This document shows positions 27,649-37,723 of a stretch of 64,000 bases of DNA, piece by piece (the stretch's first letter is position 1; the number at the start of each line of letters is the position of its first letter). Under the pieces are notes generated by a model, which saw nothing but the letters and a program-made list of their open reading frames with translations, searched no databases and was not told the DNA's origin. Source of the stretch: Candidatus Harpocratesius repetitus (GTDB taxonomy: Archaea; Asgardarchaeota; Lokiarchaeia; Sigyniarchaeales; Promethearchaeaceae); assembly GCA_021498095.1 (NCBI GenBank), contig JAIZWK010000001.1:248001-312000 (forward strand), written 5' to 3'. A program made the translations under genes and the position numbers.

Positions 27649-27941
27649 TAATTTAAACGCTTTTTTGAATATCATTTATATATTTCCGACTTAAATCTGA
27701 AATATCGCAATTCTTTTTTTGTCGAACTCGATTTTTTCAAAGAATTTGTTAAATATTTATCATCCTGTTTATAAATTCTTCAATTTGAAGTCGATTCTAT
27801 TAAAATTATTGATTTTCATACCTTGAATTTGGTACGTTGATAAAATCGACAAAAAATAAGGAAGGATATTTTAGATTTGAGTCGGGAGAATTAAGATGAT
27901 GAAATGAAAAAATTCGAATCTTTGAAATTTAAAATACCCTC
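27649..27941 (-). repeat. 293-bp foldback element, copy A
   Basis: The reverse complement of this segment aligns along its whole length with 55526-55818, which is also 293 bp; I estimate identity near 85-90% by eye. Within the unit, 27685-27725 and 27846-27887 are imperfect inverted arms (CCGACTTAAATCTGAAATAT against the complement of ATATTTTAGATTTGAGTCGG). It has no open frame. It lies in the divergent promoter gap between the nitroreductase and longin genes. A non-autonomous mobile element is likely; no target-site duplication is obvious. Confidence 0.75.
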
Positions 27942-28050
27942 AATTCTTTGGAGAATATCTAAGAATTATTCCATCAAGTGAAAAATAAATAGCTAAAATG
28001 AATTTTTAGTGAATAAAGTATAATTTATTTCAATAAAAAGGTGAAAAAAA

Positions 28051-28473
28051 ATGGATGAATTAGATGAAATATGGATATTACATGAATCAGGAGTGTGTTT
28101 ATATAATTATGCAATAGAAAAAAACATGAATCCTGCACTGTTTGGCTCTTTTTTTACTGCAATCAATCAATTCGGACAAGAATGTGCAAATAATTCAATT
28201 GATGATATTACAATGGGTAATAATTTCCTTTCAAGTTATAAGATTCCAGAATATCATGTTATATTAATAGGAAGATCAACTAAAACTAAAAAACGGAAAA
28301 CAATGCAGAAAATATTGGAAAAAATCGCAAAAATCTTTAAAACTCAATATTCTCCTGAAGATATTGCAAATTTTGATGGAAAGGTAGATAAATTTAATAA
28401 TTTAACTTCATTAATCGATTACTTCTTTAATCAACAAGAACATATGATAGAAGAACTTAAAATGATTTTTTAA
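28051..28473 (+). CDS. single-domain longin-like protein
   Basis: This 140-residue protein starts with LDEIWILHESGVCLYNYAIE, a beta-hairpin opening. A helix (FGSFFTAINQFGQECA), strands (ITMGNNFLSSYKI and YHVILIGR) and a helical end with FKTQYSPEDIANFDGKVDKF follow. The pattern is that of Asgard longin/SNARE-like small proteins, thought to bind small GTPases or scaffold membrane traffic. There is no membrane segment. It stands alone downstream of repeat copy A. The family call is from fold-pattern reading. Confidence 0.6.
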   Translation: MDELDEIWILHESGVCLYNYAIEKNMNPALFGSFFTAINQFGQECANNSIDDITMGNNFLSSYKIPEYHVILIGRSTKTKKRKTMQKILEKIAKIFKTQYSPEDIANFDGKVDKFNNLTSLIDYFFNQQEHMIEELKMIF

Positions 28474-28545
28474 TTAGCTCAGCTATATTTTTAGTAAAAT
28501 TGGGAAAAGATGTCACTATAATAAAAAGAAAAAAATAAATATAAA

Positions 28546-29679
28546 TTAAACAGCTTCAGCTGCACTTTTGGATTTTTTCTCGATAACTTTGGCTTTTTGC
28601 ATCAAATAAAATTCTTCTTTCATCAAATCTAATGCTTTTATCAATACATTCGCATTTTGAGCTTTTGTACGGTATTGTTTACGAATTGTATCCAAAAGAT
28701 GCAAGGGAAAGTATTTTTGAATGAAAAAATCGCTGATCAAACTATAATATTCATTTCCCTTATCATCTTGAAATACTGCAATCATTTTATTCTCCCAGAA
28801 TTTCCGAAGCACAAGATCTAAATCTTCAACTCCTTTCTTCCGAAGCTTTTCAAGATCATTTCGAGTTACCATTGCTTCTCTCAACAGTTTCAAAACTTCA
28901 TAACACTGAGGATCCAGCATGATTTCATCGATAATTTTAAGATTATCTTTATCATTTGGCTTGTACGCTTCAAAAAAGCTCCGAACCTCTTTAAGATAAT
29001 CATTCTTTAATGATTCTGGAAGATGACGATCCACAGGATCTTTGATTAATTCTTTAGGAGGAATTCGTAAAATCATCAATCCTTGAGCCAGAAAAACCAT
29101 ATCAGAAGATAAACCCTTTACGGAAGCTATTTTAACCAAACCACTTTTTACCATTCCGGTTAAAATATTTTCAACATCAACAAATCCTTCACGATATTGA
29201 TCTTTTAGCCAAATTGCAATTTCAGATTTACTTACGGCAGCTTCATCCCGAAGGCGTTGAATTATCAACCGTTTAACTTCACTGTTGTAATCCATACACA
29301 TTCTCTGTTCATCAGTAAGTGTAGGATAAACAGAAAGTCGTTGAAAAAGAGGAGGTAGAAGTGCATCAAGATTTCCTGAATCGAGATTTGGTATTATCTG
29401 GCGCGAAGTTTCAGCCAATATTTCTTCATATACATCACCATCTTCTTCAGCGGTTAGAAGCAAGATTATATAAACTGCAGAATCAGGTCCAGTATAATAG
29501 GATGCTAAATTAATAGCACCTGCTGTAATTGAAACAAGACCTGCTTCTCCGGTAAACTCATGTTGAGAATACAACTGCATTAACGTTTTTTCTTGAATTT
29601 GTGTTTCCTTTGGATAAGCTCCGAGAATTTCCACACCTATTCGCTCATCCCAATGCATTATGACCATTCCAGTAGGCAT
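28546..29679 (-). CDS. longin-like N-terminus plus winged-helix protein, coupled to the giant surface protein
   Basis: Of its 377 residues, 1-105 look like a longin/roadblock-type alpha/beta domain (MVIMHWDERIGVEILGAYPK, ...AVYIILLLTAEEDGDVYEE). The rest is helical with two winged-helix-like blocks (SKSEIAIWLKDQYREGFVDV and ...TRNDLEKLRKKGVEDLDLVL, each ending in a hairpin such as FQDDKGNEYYSL). It is cytosolic. The upstream gene ends one base before this ATG, and its last codons contain AAGGAGGT at good spacing, so the two proteins are translationally coupled. The function is unknown; it could sense or traffic the surface protein. Confidence 0.65.
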   Translation of the reverse strand: MPTGMVIMHWDERIGVEILGAYPKETQIQEKTLMQLYSQHEFTGEAGLVSITAGAINLASYYTGPDSAVYIILLLTAEEDGDVYEEILAETSRQIIPNLDSGNLDALLPPLFQRLSVYPTLTDEQRMCMDYNSEVKRLIIQRLRDEAAVSKSEIAIWLKDQYREGFVDVENILTGMVKSGLVKIASVKGLSSDMVFLAQGLMILRIPPKELIKDPVDRHLPESLKNDYLKEVRSFFEAYKPNDKDNLKIIDEIMLDPQCYEVLKLLREAMVTRNDLEKLRKKGVEDLDLVLRKFWENKMIAVFQDDKGNEYYSLISDFFIQKYFPLHLLDTIRKQYRTKAQNANVLIKALDLMKEEFYLMQKAKVIEKKSKSAAEAV

Positions 29680-29680
29680 T

Positions 29681-32600
29681 TTAGAGACCTCCTTCTGTTG
29701 ATGAACCTAATTCTTCCATAGGTTCAGGTGTTGTTGATTTTCCAACCCCTAAAATTGAAGCAATATCTAAGTCCAATAACTCCCAATAATCCTTAAAGCG
29801 ATCTGATATCTCTTCTTCATAGGTTTTGGTAATATTGTCATCAGAAATGACTTTGTTTCCTGAAATTAATTTCTTTGTCCTGTCAATCTGCTTGATAATC
29901 AATGGAATTCGAGCATATTGAATATATTTAGTGGTTCCAGCAATTGCAATGGCAATTAAAGCCACACTACCACCAATGTAAACAAAAATCTTAGGTACTC
30001 CGACTCCGCCAACAGTAAATTCAGGAGGAGTAACTGAAATCGTGATATCAAATGGAGCAATAGTATAATTTGTTTTTTCAACAGTAATGGTTGCTGTATC
30101 AGTTATAGCGGCTACTAATGCATTATATTCTTCAGAATTTGTATCAATAACATATCGGTATAATCCGGGTGTGTCAGTTTCTGGAATTGGAATATCATTT
30201 CCTCGATAATGCATTGTTACCGTCGCACCTGTTAAAGGTGCATTATCAACTGGGTCTGTCAAATTAAATTCGATAACAATCATATTTCCTTCAGGAGTTT
30301 CTGCAACTTTAGAAGCAATTTGCTCACCTAACGCGACCACAACGGGTCGTTCCTTGATAATTAAGGTTATTGTAGCAGATCGAGTTACAAAATTATTCTT
30401 TCCGAGATACACAGCAATGAGATAGGTTCCAACTGGTTTACTGATTGTATCAAAATCCATACGGTAGTATCCATTTTTCATATCGGTTAATAATCTTGAA
30501 TGCGTTCCAGAAGAATCTTCCCATTCAAAATAGGCTATATTTGCACCGGTTATAGCCGTTCCATCAATTTCACCGTATGTAATATAGAAATAATGAGTGG
30601 TACTAACATTAATACTGATATCATTTCGCAAGAAAATGGTGTTGTTAATTCGTGTTTGAATTGGATCAATTACCAAATAGAATGTTATTATTTGGGTTGA
30701 ATATTGGTACTTTTCAGCAGTAACATATAGAGTATAACTTCCAACACCTGCAAAATCGGTAGAATTTAATGTTATTGAATATGTACCTCCAGATTCATGA
30801 GAAAGAATTCCAGTCAATCCTGCTTGCTGACCAACGTAGAATGAAACTGTTCCGTCTGTTATTCCAGTACTTCGATATAAATCTGTGAATTGAACGGTAA
30901 TGGTGAATTGATCACGCCAAGTCACAGTGTAATTTGTTTGACTTGTAGTAAAGCTGGTTGGAATAACTAAAATATGAATTGTCAATACTAATTGCTGTGT
31001 TTCATATTGATTCTTAGTTGCAGTTATTCTGAATGTATATGTTCCAGCTTGACCGAAATCAATTGATTGCAAATCAAAAGTATAAGTTCCATCATTTTGT
31101 GAAATAAGATATCCATTTGATATTCCTAACGAAGCAGCATAGTAGGAGACAGTGGCATCTCCAATTCCTATTGGTGCGCTTGTATTGACTATGTTATCGA
31201 ATGATACAGTTAAATTCTCTGATTCGCCCCAATAGAGAGTGATTGAATCATTTTCATAAGTAGAAGATAATTCAGTTGGAATGGTCATTATTGCAACCGT
31301 AATTACCAATGTTCGTGTGGCATATTGAGGTTTGGATGCAGTAATTTCAAAAGTATAACTTCCTGCTTGACCAAAATCAAAAGAACTTAAGAATAATTCA
31401 TATCTACCATTGCTTCCAGAATATACAAATACTCCAGAATCGCTGTAATCTCCCGTTCCACTTACAACATAACTTACTGTTCCAGTTGAAATAGGAACTG
31501 GATTTAATGAATCATAAATATCAAAATAGCTTACAGATAATGTACAATTCATTTCCCAGTAAATGTATACTTTTGAGGCATTCGTGGTGAAATTAACAGG
31601 TCGAATCCCGATATCAACATTAATTACCAGCTGCTGTGTTTCATACTGATTTTTCGATGCTGTGATTGTAAATGAATATGTTCCATTAGTTCCGAAATAT
31701 GTGGTATTAAATTCGATCACATAAGCATTAAAGATGAAAGAATAAGCAATGGTCCCATTATATTCTGGATGACCAATAACTGTATATGTGACAGAACCAT
31801 CAGTGATATTCTGAGAGTTATCTTCATCAAAATAGACAATGCTTATTGTGAAATTATCGTTCCATGCAGCAGCAATTGTATCACTTGCAGTTGTCAATGT
31901 TGTATTAATTACTGCAATATTCACGGTGATTGAAAGGCTTTGAGTCAAATACTGACTTTTTTGAGCAGTAATCAAATAGGTATAAGTCCCTGCAACAAAT
32001 TGTCCACCTTCAATTGCATCAAATGAGATGTAATACCAACCTGTCCCTAAAGATGATAAAAGTCCAGAGTCTGCAAATTCATTCGGTCCGGAAGCAGAAT
32101 AACCTACAGTTCCATCATTAATTGCAATTAATTTATATAGATCTTCATAATATACTGAAAGTTCAAAAGATTCACCCCAATTCACCGAAATTGACAAGTC
32201 TTCTGCAGTTAATTTTGTTGGGATAATGTTGATATAAACTGTGATGGTTACCGATTGTGTTTCATACTGGTTCTTCATCGCGGTAATCACAAAAGTATAA
32301 GTTCCATTGAAACCAAAATCAGTAGAATTCAGAGTATCACGATAGGTTCCAGGGCTAGATGCATAATGAATTAATGATCCTGAACCAGAATAACCAACAG
32401 GTCCTGTAACAGTGTACGAAACAGTTGCACCGGTTGTGATAGGTACAGAATTTAGAAGATCACGAATATCTTCGAAATAAACTGAAAGTGTAAATTCTTC
32501 TCTCCAGTAAACATTGATAGTTTCAGTAGAGACAGTTAAATTTGTTAAAACTGTTTCAATATTTACTGTAATACTAAGACTTTGGGTTTGATGTTCAGAC

Positions 32601-35600
32601 AATTCAGCAGTTATCGTAAATGTATATGTTCCAGTTCTGTTAAAATCGATATCACTGATAAAATCTTTTGAGAACTCTCCACTTCCAATATATGTTAATG
32701 CACCTGAACCTGTATATGAAGCAGGTCCTGTGATTATATAAGAAATTGTTGCATCAGCTAATGGGGAACTGTCTCGTGCATCTAGATAAGTAACTGCAAT
32801 TGTAAAGCTTTCTTCCCAGAACAGAGTGATTGTTGTATTTGGAGTAGTCAAAGTGGTAGGTATAATTGCAACATTAATAATTATTGTGAGAGTTTGTGTT
32901 TCATACTGGTTTTTAGTAAATGTTAATGTATAAGTATAGGTTCCACCAGTAGTCCTATTAAAATATGAAGTTGTATTAAAAGTCTCACTATAAGAACCAT
33001 TATTTTCTGATGTGATAAAGCCAGTATCTAAGAAACTATCAGGACCGGTAGCAATGTAACTTACTGTCCCATCTGGAATTGGTCCACCAAATATGGTGCG
33101 AGTATCATCAGCCAAAACTGAAATTGTAAATTCTTCATTTAGGTTCAGATTATACTGTGATGTCTGAGTACTAAAACTAACAGGAATCAGTAGAACATCT
33201 ACGTATATATATATTTCAGATGTTTCATATTGATTCTTTGCTGCGACAATGTGAAAGATGTAACTATCTGCATCACCTAAACTTGAACTGTTTATGGTTA
33301 AATTATAGGTAAATCCACCTACATAATTCATGGATAAATCCATTGAAGTATTCCGAATTGTATCCACAATAACTGAAGCATCAGGTATTGGTTGGTTACG
33401 GTATGTATCATTCAAATTTATGGAAAGATAAATATTTTCACTCCAGTATACTTGAATATGGTCATCAACATGATTAGAATAGATTTCAGTAGGAATTATT
33501 TTAATTTGAACATAAATAATTATTGATTTTGACTCATATTGATTTCGTTGGGCAGAAATAATAAAGGAATAATTTCCTGCTTGGTCAAAACTAGTTGTAT
33601 TATATGTCAAATTATATTGTCCATTACCCACATTGACTAAATCATTATCAAAAAGAGTACTTCCAACCAAATATGAAGTTACCTCTGAGTTTGAATTAAT
33701 AGGCAGATCTCTATAAGTATCAAAATAAGAAACAGATAAAGTGAAGTTTTCTTCCCAATAAACACTTATATATTGAGTCTCCGTTGTCAAATTGGTAGGA
33801 ACCTTTGAAAGATTTAAAGTAATTTGAATTTGAGATGTTTCATAGTACTCTTTTACAGCAGTTATCGAAATGTAATGAATACCTGCCTCAATGAACTGCG
33901 TTGTATTTAATTCACAAGAATAAATTCCATTTCCTTGATGAATAAGTGACCCAGTTAAAGAAGGAATTCCCACTACACTAAAAGAGAGATCACCAGTTAA
34001 GATTTGTTTTTGATAATATGTATCAGTGAAATTTACCAATATAGTAATATTGTCCTCCCAATAAGCAGAAATAGTATCCGAGGCATGAAGAGAAACCAGT
34101 GTTGTTGGAATAATCTTAATTGTTATCTCGTCTGTTTGAGATTTCGATTCATAATGATTTTTCTGAGCATTAATTGTTATTGATTTTGCCCCAGTTCCTG
34201 AAAATTGAGTGGAATTAAATTCATATCTATACCACCCATTTCCCAACTCAACAAATGTTCCATTAAGTTCAGAATTAGTAAAGGAAATATTTGCATTTTC
34301 TACAGGACGATTGTTCAGAGTATCATTATAATATACTAAAGCAGTGAAGTTTTCAAACCAATATGGCGCGTAATTATCGTAAGAAATAACCAATTCAGTT
34401 GTAATCTCTTGTACTTCTATTGAGACATATTCAGTTAATGGTTCAAAACCTGCTTTTGAAGCATAAATATATAAAACATATCGACGGTTTGTATCTAAAT
34501 TAAAGTTTCCATCACTTGAATTAAACGTTAACTCATAATAACCTGCAGTGCCGTTTGAATTCATTGTTCCTGAATGTATAACCAATCCTAAACTATCATC
34601 AACAATCTCATAGTTTACCACTGCTTCAGAAATTCCAAAATACCCTCCGCTAGTTGTTCCGTAGGTATAATTCGCAATTATTGTTAAGTTTTGATTCCAA
34701 TAATGGCTGTTTACAAGATTAGAATAGGGATTTGTGGGATTATTCGTTGTCCAAGATAATCTTGACTCAAAATTCTCCATTTGAACAGATATTGTGTGAG
34801 TTGTATATTGACTTACAGTAAAATTAACCCGATTTTGGAAATGATATGTTCCAACATCAACAACACTATAATTTAACAAACGATAATCTCCGTAGGAATA
34901 GACTTTGATAGTATAATTTCCTGTCGCTTCGGTACTATTAAGATAATAAAAGGTAACTTGACCACTATCATCTGAAATTTCAGATCCGATATATCCTCCA
35001 TAAGAATTCATGTTTGGATCAGTATTATTCCAATACAATGATACATTCGCACCACTAATCACTTCTGCTGGATTGTCATAATTTTGCAGATTTAAAACTA
35101 TTTGAGTAAGATTGAGTTTTGATACTTGAACTGTTTGTGTTGTATCTAAGGTTATATTTACCCATCGTAATTCTATCTCTGGTTTATTATAAGCTTGATA
35201 TGAAATTTTACATGTAAGATTCATCTGTTTTAAATTATAAAACGTTGTTTTTCCCGATTCATCAGATTTTTGCGAGATTGGTTCAAATGTATTAGGTCCT
35301 GTAATACTGGTATAATAACCACTCCAATTTTCGGTAGTATTATAAAGTGTTATATTCACATTTCTTGCGGGTAAATCATCTCGATCGGTTAATTCAAAAC
35401 CTAAATTGAAAAATAGTTTTTCTTCATTATCAATGGATGACTGTAAAGGATTTTCTAAAGATTGATAATATGCATCAATTTCTTCATTTATAGTAGGTAA
35501 AGTAATTGGTAGATATTTTTTCGCCATTTCCCAAAACTCAACTGAAACATTATAATTAGATTGTGTGGGATAATCACCATTTCGAGGTCCATGATTATTC

Positions 35601-37444
35601 AGATCAGTTTGATAACCACATACAATATTTGGTTGATCTGAAGTATAAAAGGCAGTCATATTTGCAGATGAAAATTCCATAATTGGATTTCCTTTAACCA
35701 AATCTGTTACGAAGACTCCACATGCCACTTTTTCGTTATTACCAGTGTTATCGTAAGTAATAACATAATTTTCTGCAATAAAGTCATCAGAACTTAAAGC
35801 CCGAGGAGATGAAGAACTATCTTCAATATAAACATCTACACCAGTAGTTGATGAACTTGGGTAGTTAGTGTTAAAGATCGTCCATTCATTCCCAGTTGTT
35901 TCATTAATATTATCTTTCCACCAAAAAGTCCGATAGTATTTAACCATAGGAAAATCACGGTAAAAAGTAATAGTATCCCATGTTTTCATTGTTGCTGAAT
36001 CTTCCCATGTTAAATCAAAAGTGGAAAATATTGGTCCTTCTTCTACTAGTGAAATACTTTCAATATTTATTTTTGGAATATGTGAAATAACCAAATTTGG
36101 AATTTCTTCATAAGCAGAACTATTACTTGAAAAACGAAGTCTAAATCCCCAACCTCCTCCACGTTCTTCAACCATAATAATAAACGAATGCCAACCTGCA
36201 GCAATTGTTCCTAAATTAACTGAATCTTGATCCACTCTTGGAGCTCGTAATACATGATTTTCATGTACTCTTGTTCCATCCATATACAAGCGAACACCAT
36301 CATCACTACCAATTAATGCATATCCAGGACTAACATCTTGTGGAAAGTAAACATAAATCATACCATAAGCGACTTCATCATCTTGTGTTCCAAAAATATC
36401 AGCATCTTGGAGATTAATATAATCATCAGCATCATGATGGGCAAACCATTGTTTTGTTTCATCAAGTCCTCTGGAGCATGCTTCACCCTCTGGAGGTGCA
36501 GTAGCATAACTTCCTTCGACATATAATTGAGTAGGATCAATCATATTGTAGATTCCCGTACCGTATGTAGGATGATATACAGTTGGTGTATTACTCCAAC
36601 TAGTATACGGTGATGTATCGAACGATCCAACTAATAACCAATCCCGAATAAACCCATAGGCATCAGGAGAATATGTATCTGAAGATCCACCAGAAACAAT
36701 GTCTGATAAAGGACTCATGGAAGTGTCAGTATGGTAGTTAATCGGATCTGTATTCTCAAATTGAAAAGTATCAAATGCAGAGCCTGTTCCGAATTCAACA
36801 TATAGAGAATCTGTGTCAACTACAGCCCGTTCTGTGCTGGGATTATAACTTGTCGACATTCCTGTGTCAATATAATATTGATCATAATTTGTCGCCATTG
36901 CAGAAGAAGAATAATATAAGTAATAATTATTCGTACTGTTTTTTGCAATGGTAACAGAAAATGTAACCGAACAACTTTTCAGAAAATCTCCTGGACTCCC
37001 ACCATCTTGCCAGTAAGTCATATTCCATGTTTGTGATGGTATTTCTGTTTGTGAAGAGCCATCATAATAAACGATACGAGTGCTATTTTTATATGCAGTT
37101 CCATTATCAAATGAAAAATATAACGTAACAGGCTCATACTCTCTATTTTTCACATTAGGCTCAGTTATTGTTATCAACTTGCGAAAATCGAAGTTTTCAT
37201 CCCACCAATCAATTGCTCCTGCTGCAGAAACAGGAGAATGAAGAAGATTTGAATTTTCATCATATAACTTATCATCAATTTTTGATATTTCATCCGGACG
37301 GAATGAATTATCAAAATTTTTACCATCATCAACATTATTACTAAAATTAGTGTGAGGCCTATAATAAAAACTTGAAGAACTCACTAAGAATATCATAACA
37401 ATGACAGTAAAACTAATAACCTTGCGAATTTTGTTCTTTTCCAA
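29681..37444 (-). CDS. giant surface protein: DUF2341, PA14-like and ~13 Ig-like repeats
   Basis: The protein is about 2590 residues. It has a signal segment (KVISFTVIVMIFLVSSSSFY), a DUF2341-like domain (WWDENFDFRKLITI...), and a PA14-like lectin fold (DDEVAYGMIYVYFPQD...LIGSDDGVRLYMDG). Carboxypeptidase-regulatory-like domains follow, then about 13 tandem ~100-residue Ig-like repeats with the recurring pattern TYTFxITAxKNQYETQ, IPTxLTT and W.E.FTLSV. One membrane helix (IFVYIGGSVALIAIAIAG) precedes a ~70-residue cytosolic tail. Many N-x-S/T sequons are present. The frame extends to a GTG at 37477, but GGTGAT (37451-37456) is six bases before TTG 37444, which gives a canonical signal peptide. 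It is likely an adhesin. Confidence 0.85.
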   Translation of the reverse strand: MEKNKIRKVISFTVIVMIFLVSSSSFYYRPHTNFSNNVDDGKNFDNSFRPDEISKIDDKLYDENSNLLHSPVSAAGAIDWWDENFDFRKLITITEPNVKNREYEPVTLYFSFDNGTAYKNSTRIVYYDGSSQTEIPSQTWNMTYWQDGGSPGDFLKSCSVTFSVTIAKNSTNNYYLYYSSSAMATNYDQYYIDTGMSTSYNPSTERAVVDTDSLYVEFGTGSAFDTFQFENTDPINYHTDTSMSPLSDIVSGGSSDTYSPDAYGFIRDWLLVGSFDTSPYTSWSNTPTVYHPTYGTGIYNMIDPTQLYVEGSYATAPPEGEACSRGLDETKQWFAHHDADDYINLQDADIFGTQDDEVAYGMIYVYFPQDVSPGYALIGSDDGVRLYMDGTRVHENHVLRAPRVDQDSVNLGTIAAGWHSFIIMVEERGGGWGFRLRFSSNSSAYEEIPNLVISHIPKINIESISLVEEGPIFSTFDLTWEDSATMKTWDTITFYRDFPMVKYYRTFWWKDNINETTGNEWTIFNTNYPSSSTTGVDVYIEDSSSSPRALSSDDFIAENYVITYDNTGNNEKVACGVFVTDLVKGNPIMEFSSANMTAFYTSDQPNIVCGYQTDLNNHGPRNGDYPTQSNYNVSVEFWEMAKKYLPITLPTINEEIDAYYQSLENPLQSSIDNEEKLFFNLGFELTDRDDLPARNVNITLYNTTENWSGYYTSITGPNTFEPISQKSDESGKTTFYNLKQMNLTCKISYQAYNKPEIELRWVNITLDTTQTVQVSKLNLTQIVLNLQNYDNPAEVISGANVSLYWNNTDPNMNSYGGYIGSEISDDSGQVTFYYLNSTEATGNYTIKVYSYGDYRLLNYSVVDVGTYHFQNRVNFTVSQYTTHTISVQMENFESRLSWTTNNPTNPYSNLVNSHYWNQNLTIIANYTYGTTSGGYFGISEAVVNYEIVDDSLGLVIHSGTMNSNGTAGYYELTFNSSDGNFNLDTNRRYVLYIYASKAGFEPLTEYVSIEVQEITTELVISYDNYAPYWFENFTALVYYNDTLNNRPVENANISFTNSELNGTFVELGNGWYRYEFNSTQFSGTGAKSITINAQKNHYESKSQTDEITIKIIPTTLVSLHASDTISAYWEDNITILVNFTDTYYQKQILTGDLSFSVVGIPSLTGSLIHQGNGIYSCELNTTQFIEAGIHYISITAVKEYYETSQIQITLNLSKVPTNLTTETQYISVYWEENFTLSVSYFDTYRDLPINSNSEVTSYLVGSTLFDNDLVNVGNGQYNLTYNTTSFDQAGNYSFIISAQRNQYESKSIIIYVQIKIIPTEIYSNHVDDHIQVYWSENIYLSINLNDTYRNQPIPDASVIVDTIRNTSMDLSMNYVGGFTYNLTINSSSLGDADSYIFHIVAAKNQYETSEIYIYVDVLLIPVSFSTQTSQYNLNLNEEFTISVLADDTRTIFGGPIPDGTVSYIATGPDSFLDTGFITSENNGSYSETFNTTSYFNRTTGGTYTYTLTFTKNQYETQTLTIIINVAIIPTTLTTPNTTITLFWEESFTIAVTYLDARDSSPLADATISYIITGPASYTGSGALTYIGSGEFSKDFISDIDFNRTGTYTFTITAELSEHQTQSLSITVNIETVLTNLTVSTETINVYWREEFTLSVYFEDIRDLLNSVPITTGATVSYTVTGPVGYSGSGSLIHYASSPGTYRDTLNSTDFGFNGTYTFVITAMKNQYETQSVTITVYINIIPTKLTAEDLSISVNWGESFELSVYYEDLYKLIAINDGTVGYSASGPNEFADSGLLSSLGTGWYYISFDAIEGGQFVAGTYTYLITAQKSQYLTQSLSITVNIAVINTTLTTASDTIAAAWNDNFTISIVYFDEDNSQNITDGSVTYTVIGHPEYNGTIAYSFIFNAYVIEFNTTYFGTNGTYSFTITASKNQYETQQLVINVDIGIRPVNFTTNASKVYIYWEMNCTLSVSYFDIYDSLNPVPISTGTVSYVVSGTGDYSDSGVFVYSGSNGRYELFLSSFDFGQAGSYTFEITASKPQYATRTLVITVAIMTIPTELSSTYENDSITLYWGESENLTVSFDNIVNTSAPIGIGDATVSYYAASLGISNGYLISQNDGTYTFDLQSIDFGQAGTYTFRITATKNQYETQQLVLTIHILVIPTSFTTSQTNYTVTWRDQFTITVQFTDLYRSTGITDGTVSFYVGQQAGLTGILSHESGGTYSITLNSTDFAGVGSYTLYVTAEKYQYSTQIITFYLVIDPIQTRINNTIFLRNDISINVSTTHYFYITYGEIDGTAITGANIAYFEWEDSSGTHSRLLTDMKNGYYRMDFDTISKPVGTYLIAVYLGKNNFVTRSATITLIIKERPVVVALGEQIASKVAETPEGNMIVIEFNLTDPVDNAPLTGATVTMHYRGNDIPIPETDTPGLYRYVIDTNSEEYNALVAAITDTATITVEKTNYTIAPFDITISVTPPEFTVGGVGVPKIFVYIGGSVALIAIAIAGTTKYIQYARIPLIIKQIDRTKKLISGNKVISDDNITKTYEEEISDRFKDYWELLDLDIASILGVGKSTTPEPMEELGSSTEGGL

Positions 37445-37723
37445 AATTATATCACCCGATTTATAAGTTAATTTCACTTTCGTATTAAATTAAAACTTTA
37501 GAAAGATAAATGCTAAAATTTAATGTGAATCTTAACTTTCATTATGGAATTTCTCTCCACAATATTTGTTTCTTAAAATAAGGTATTACATCTTTAAATT
37601 TGTTTTTTTTTTGCATTCACATTGTGCAATGCAAATTAAATTTTTTGAGACAACTCTCTTTAAATTTATTTATTGGCCCAATTTTGTAAAGTGATTTTAA
37701 ATTTTTAAAAATGAAATAAGATT

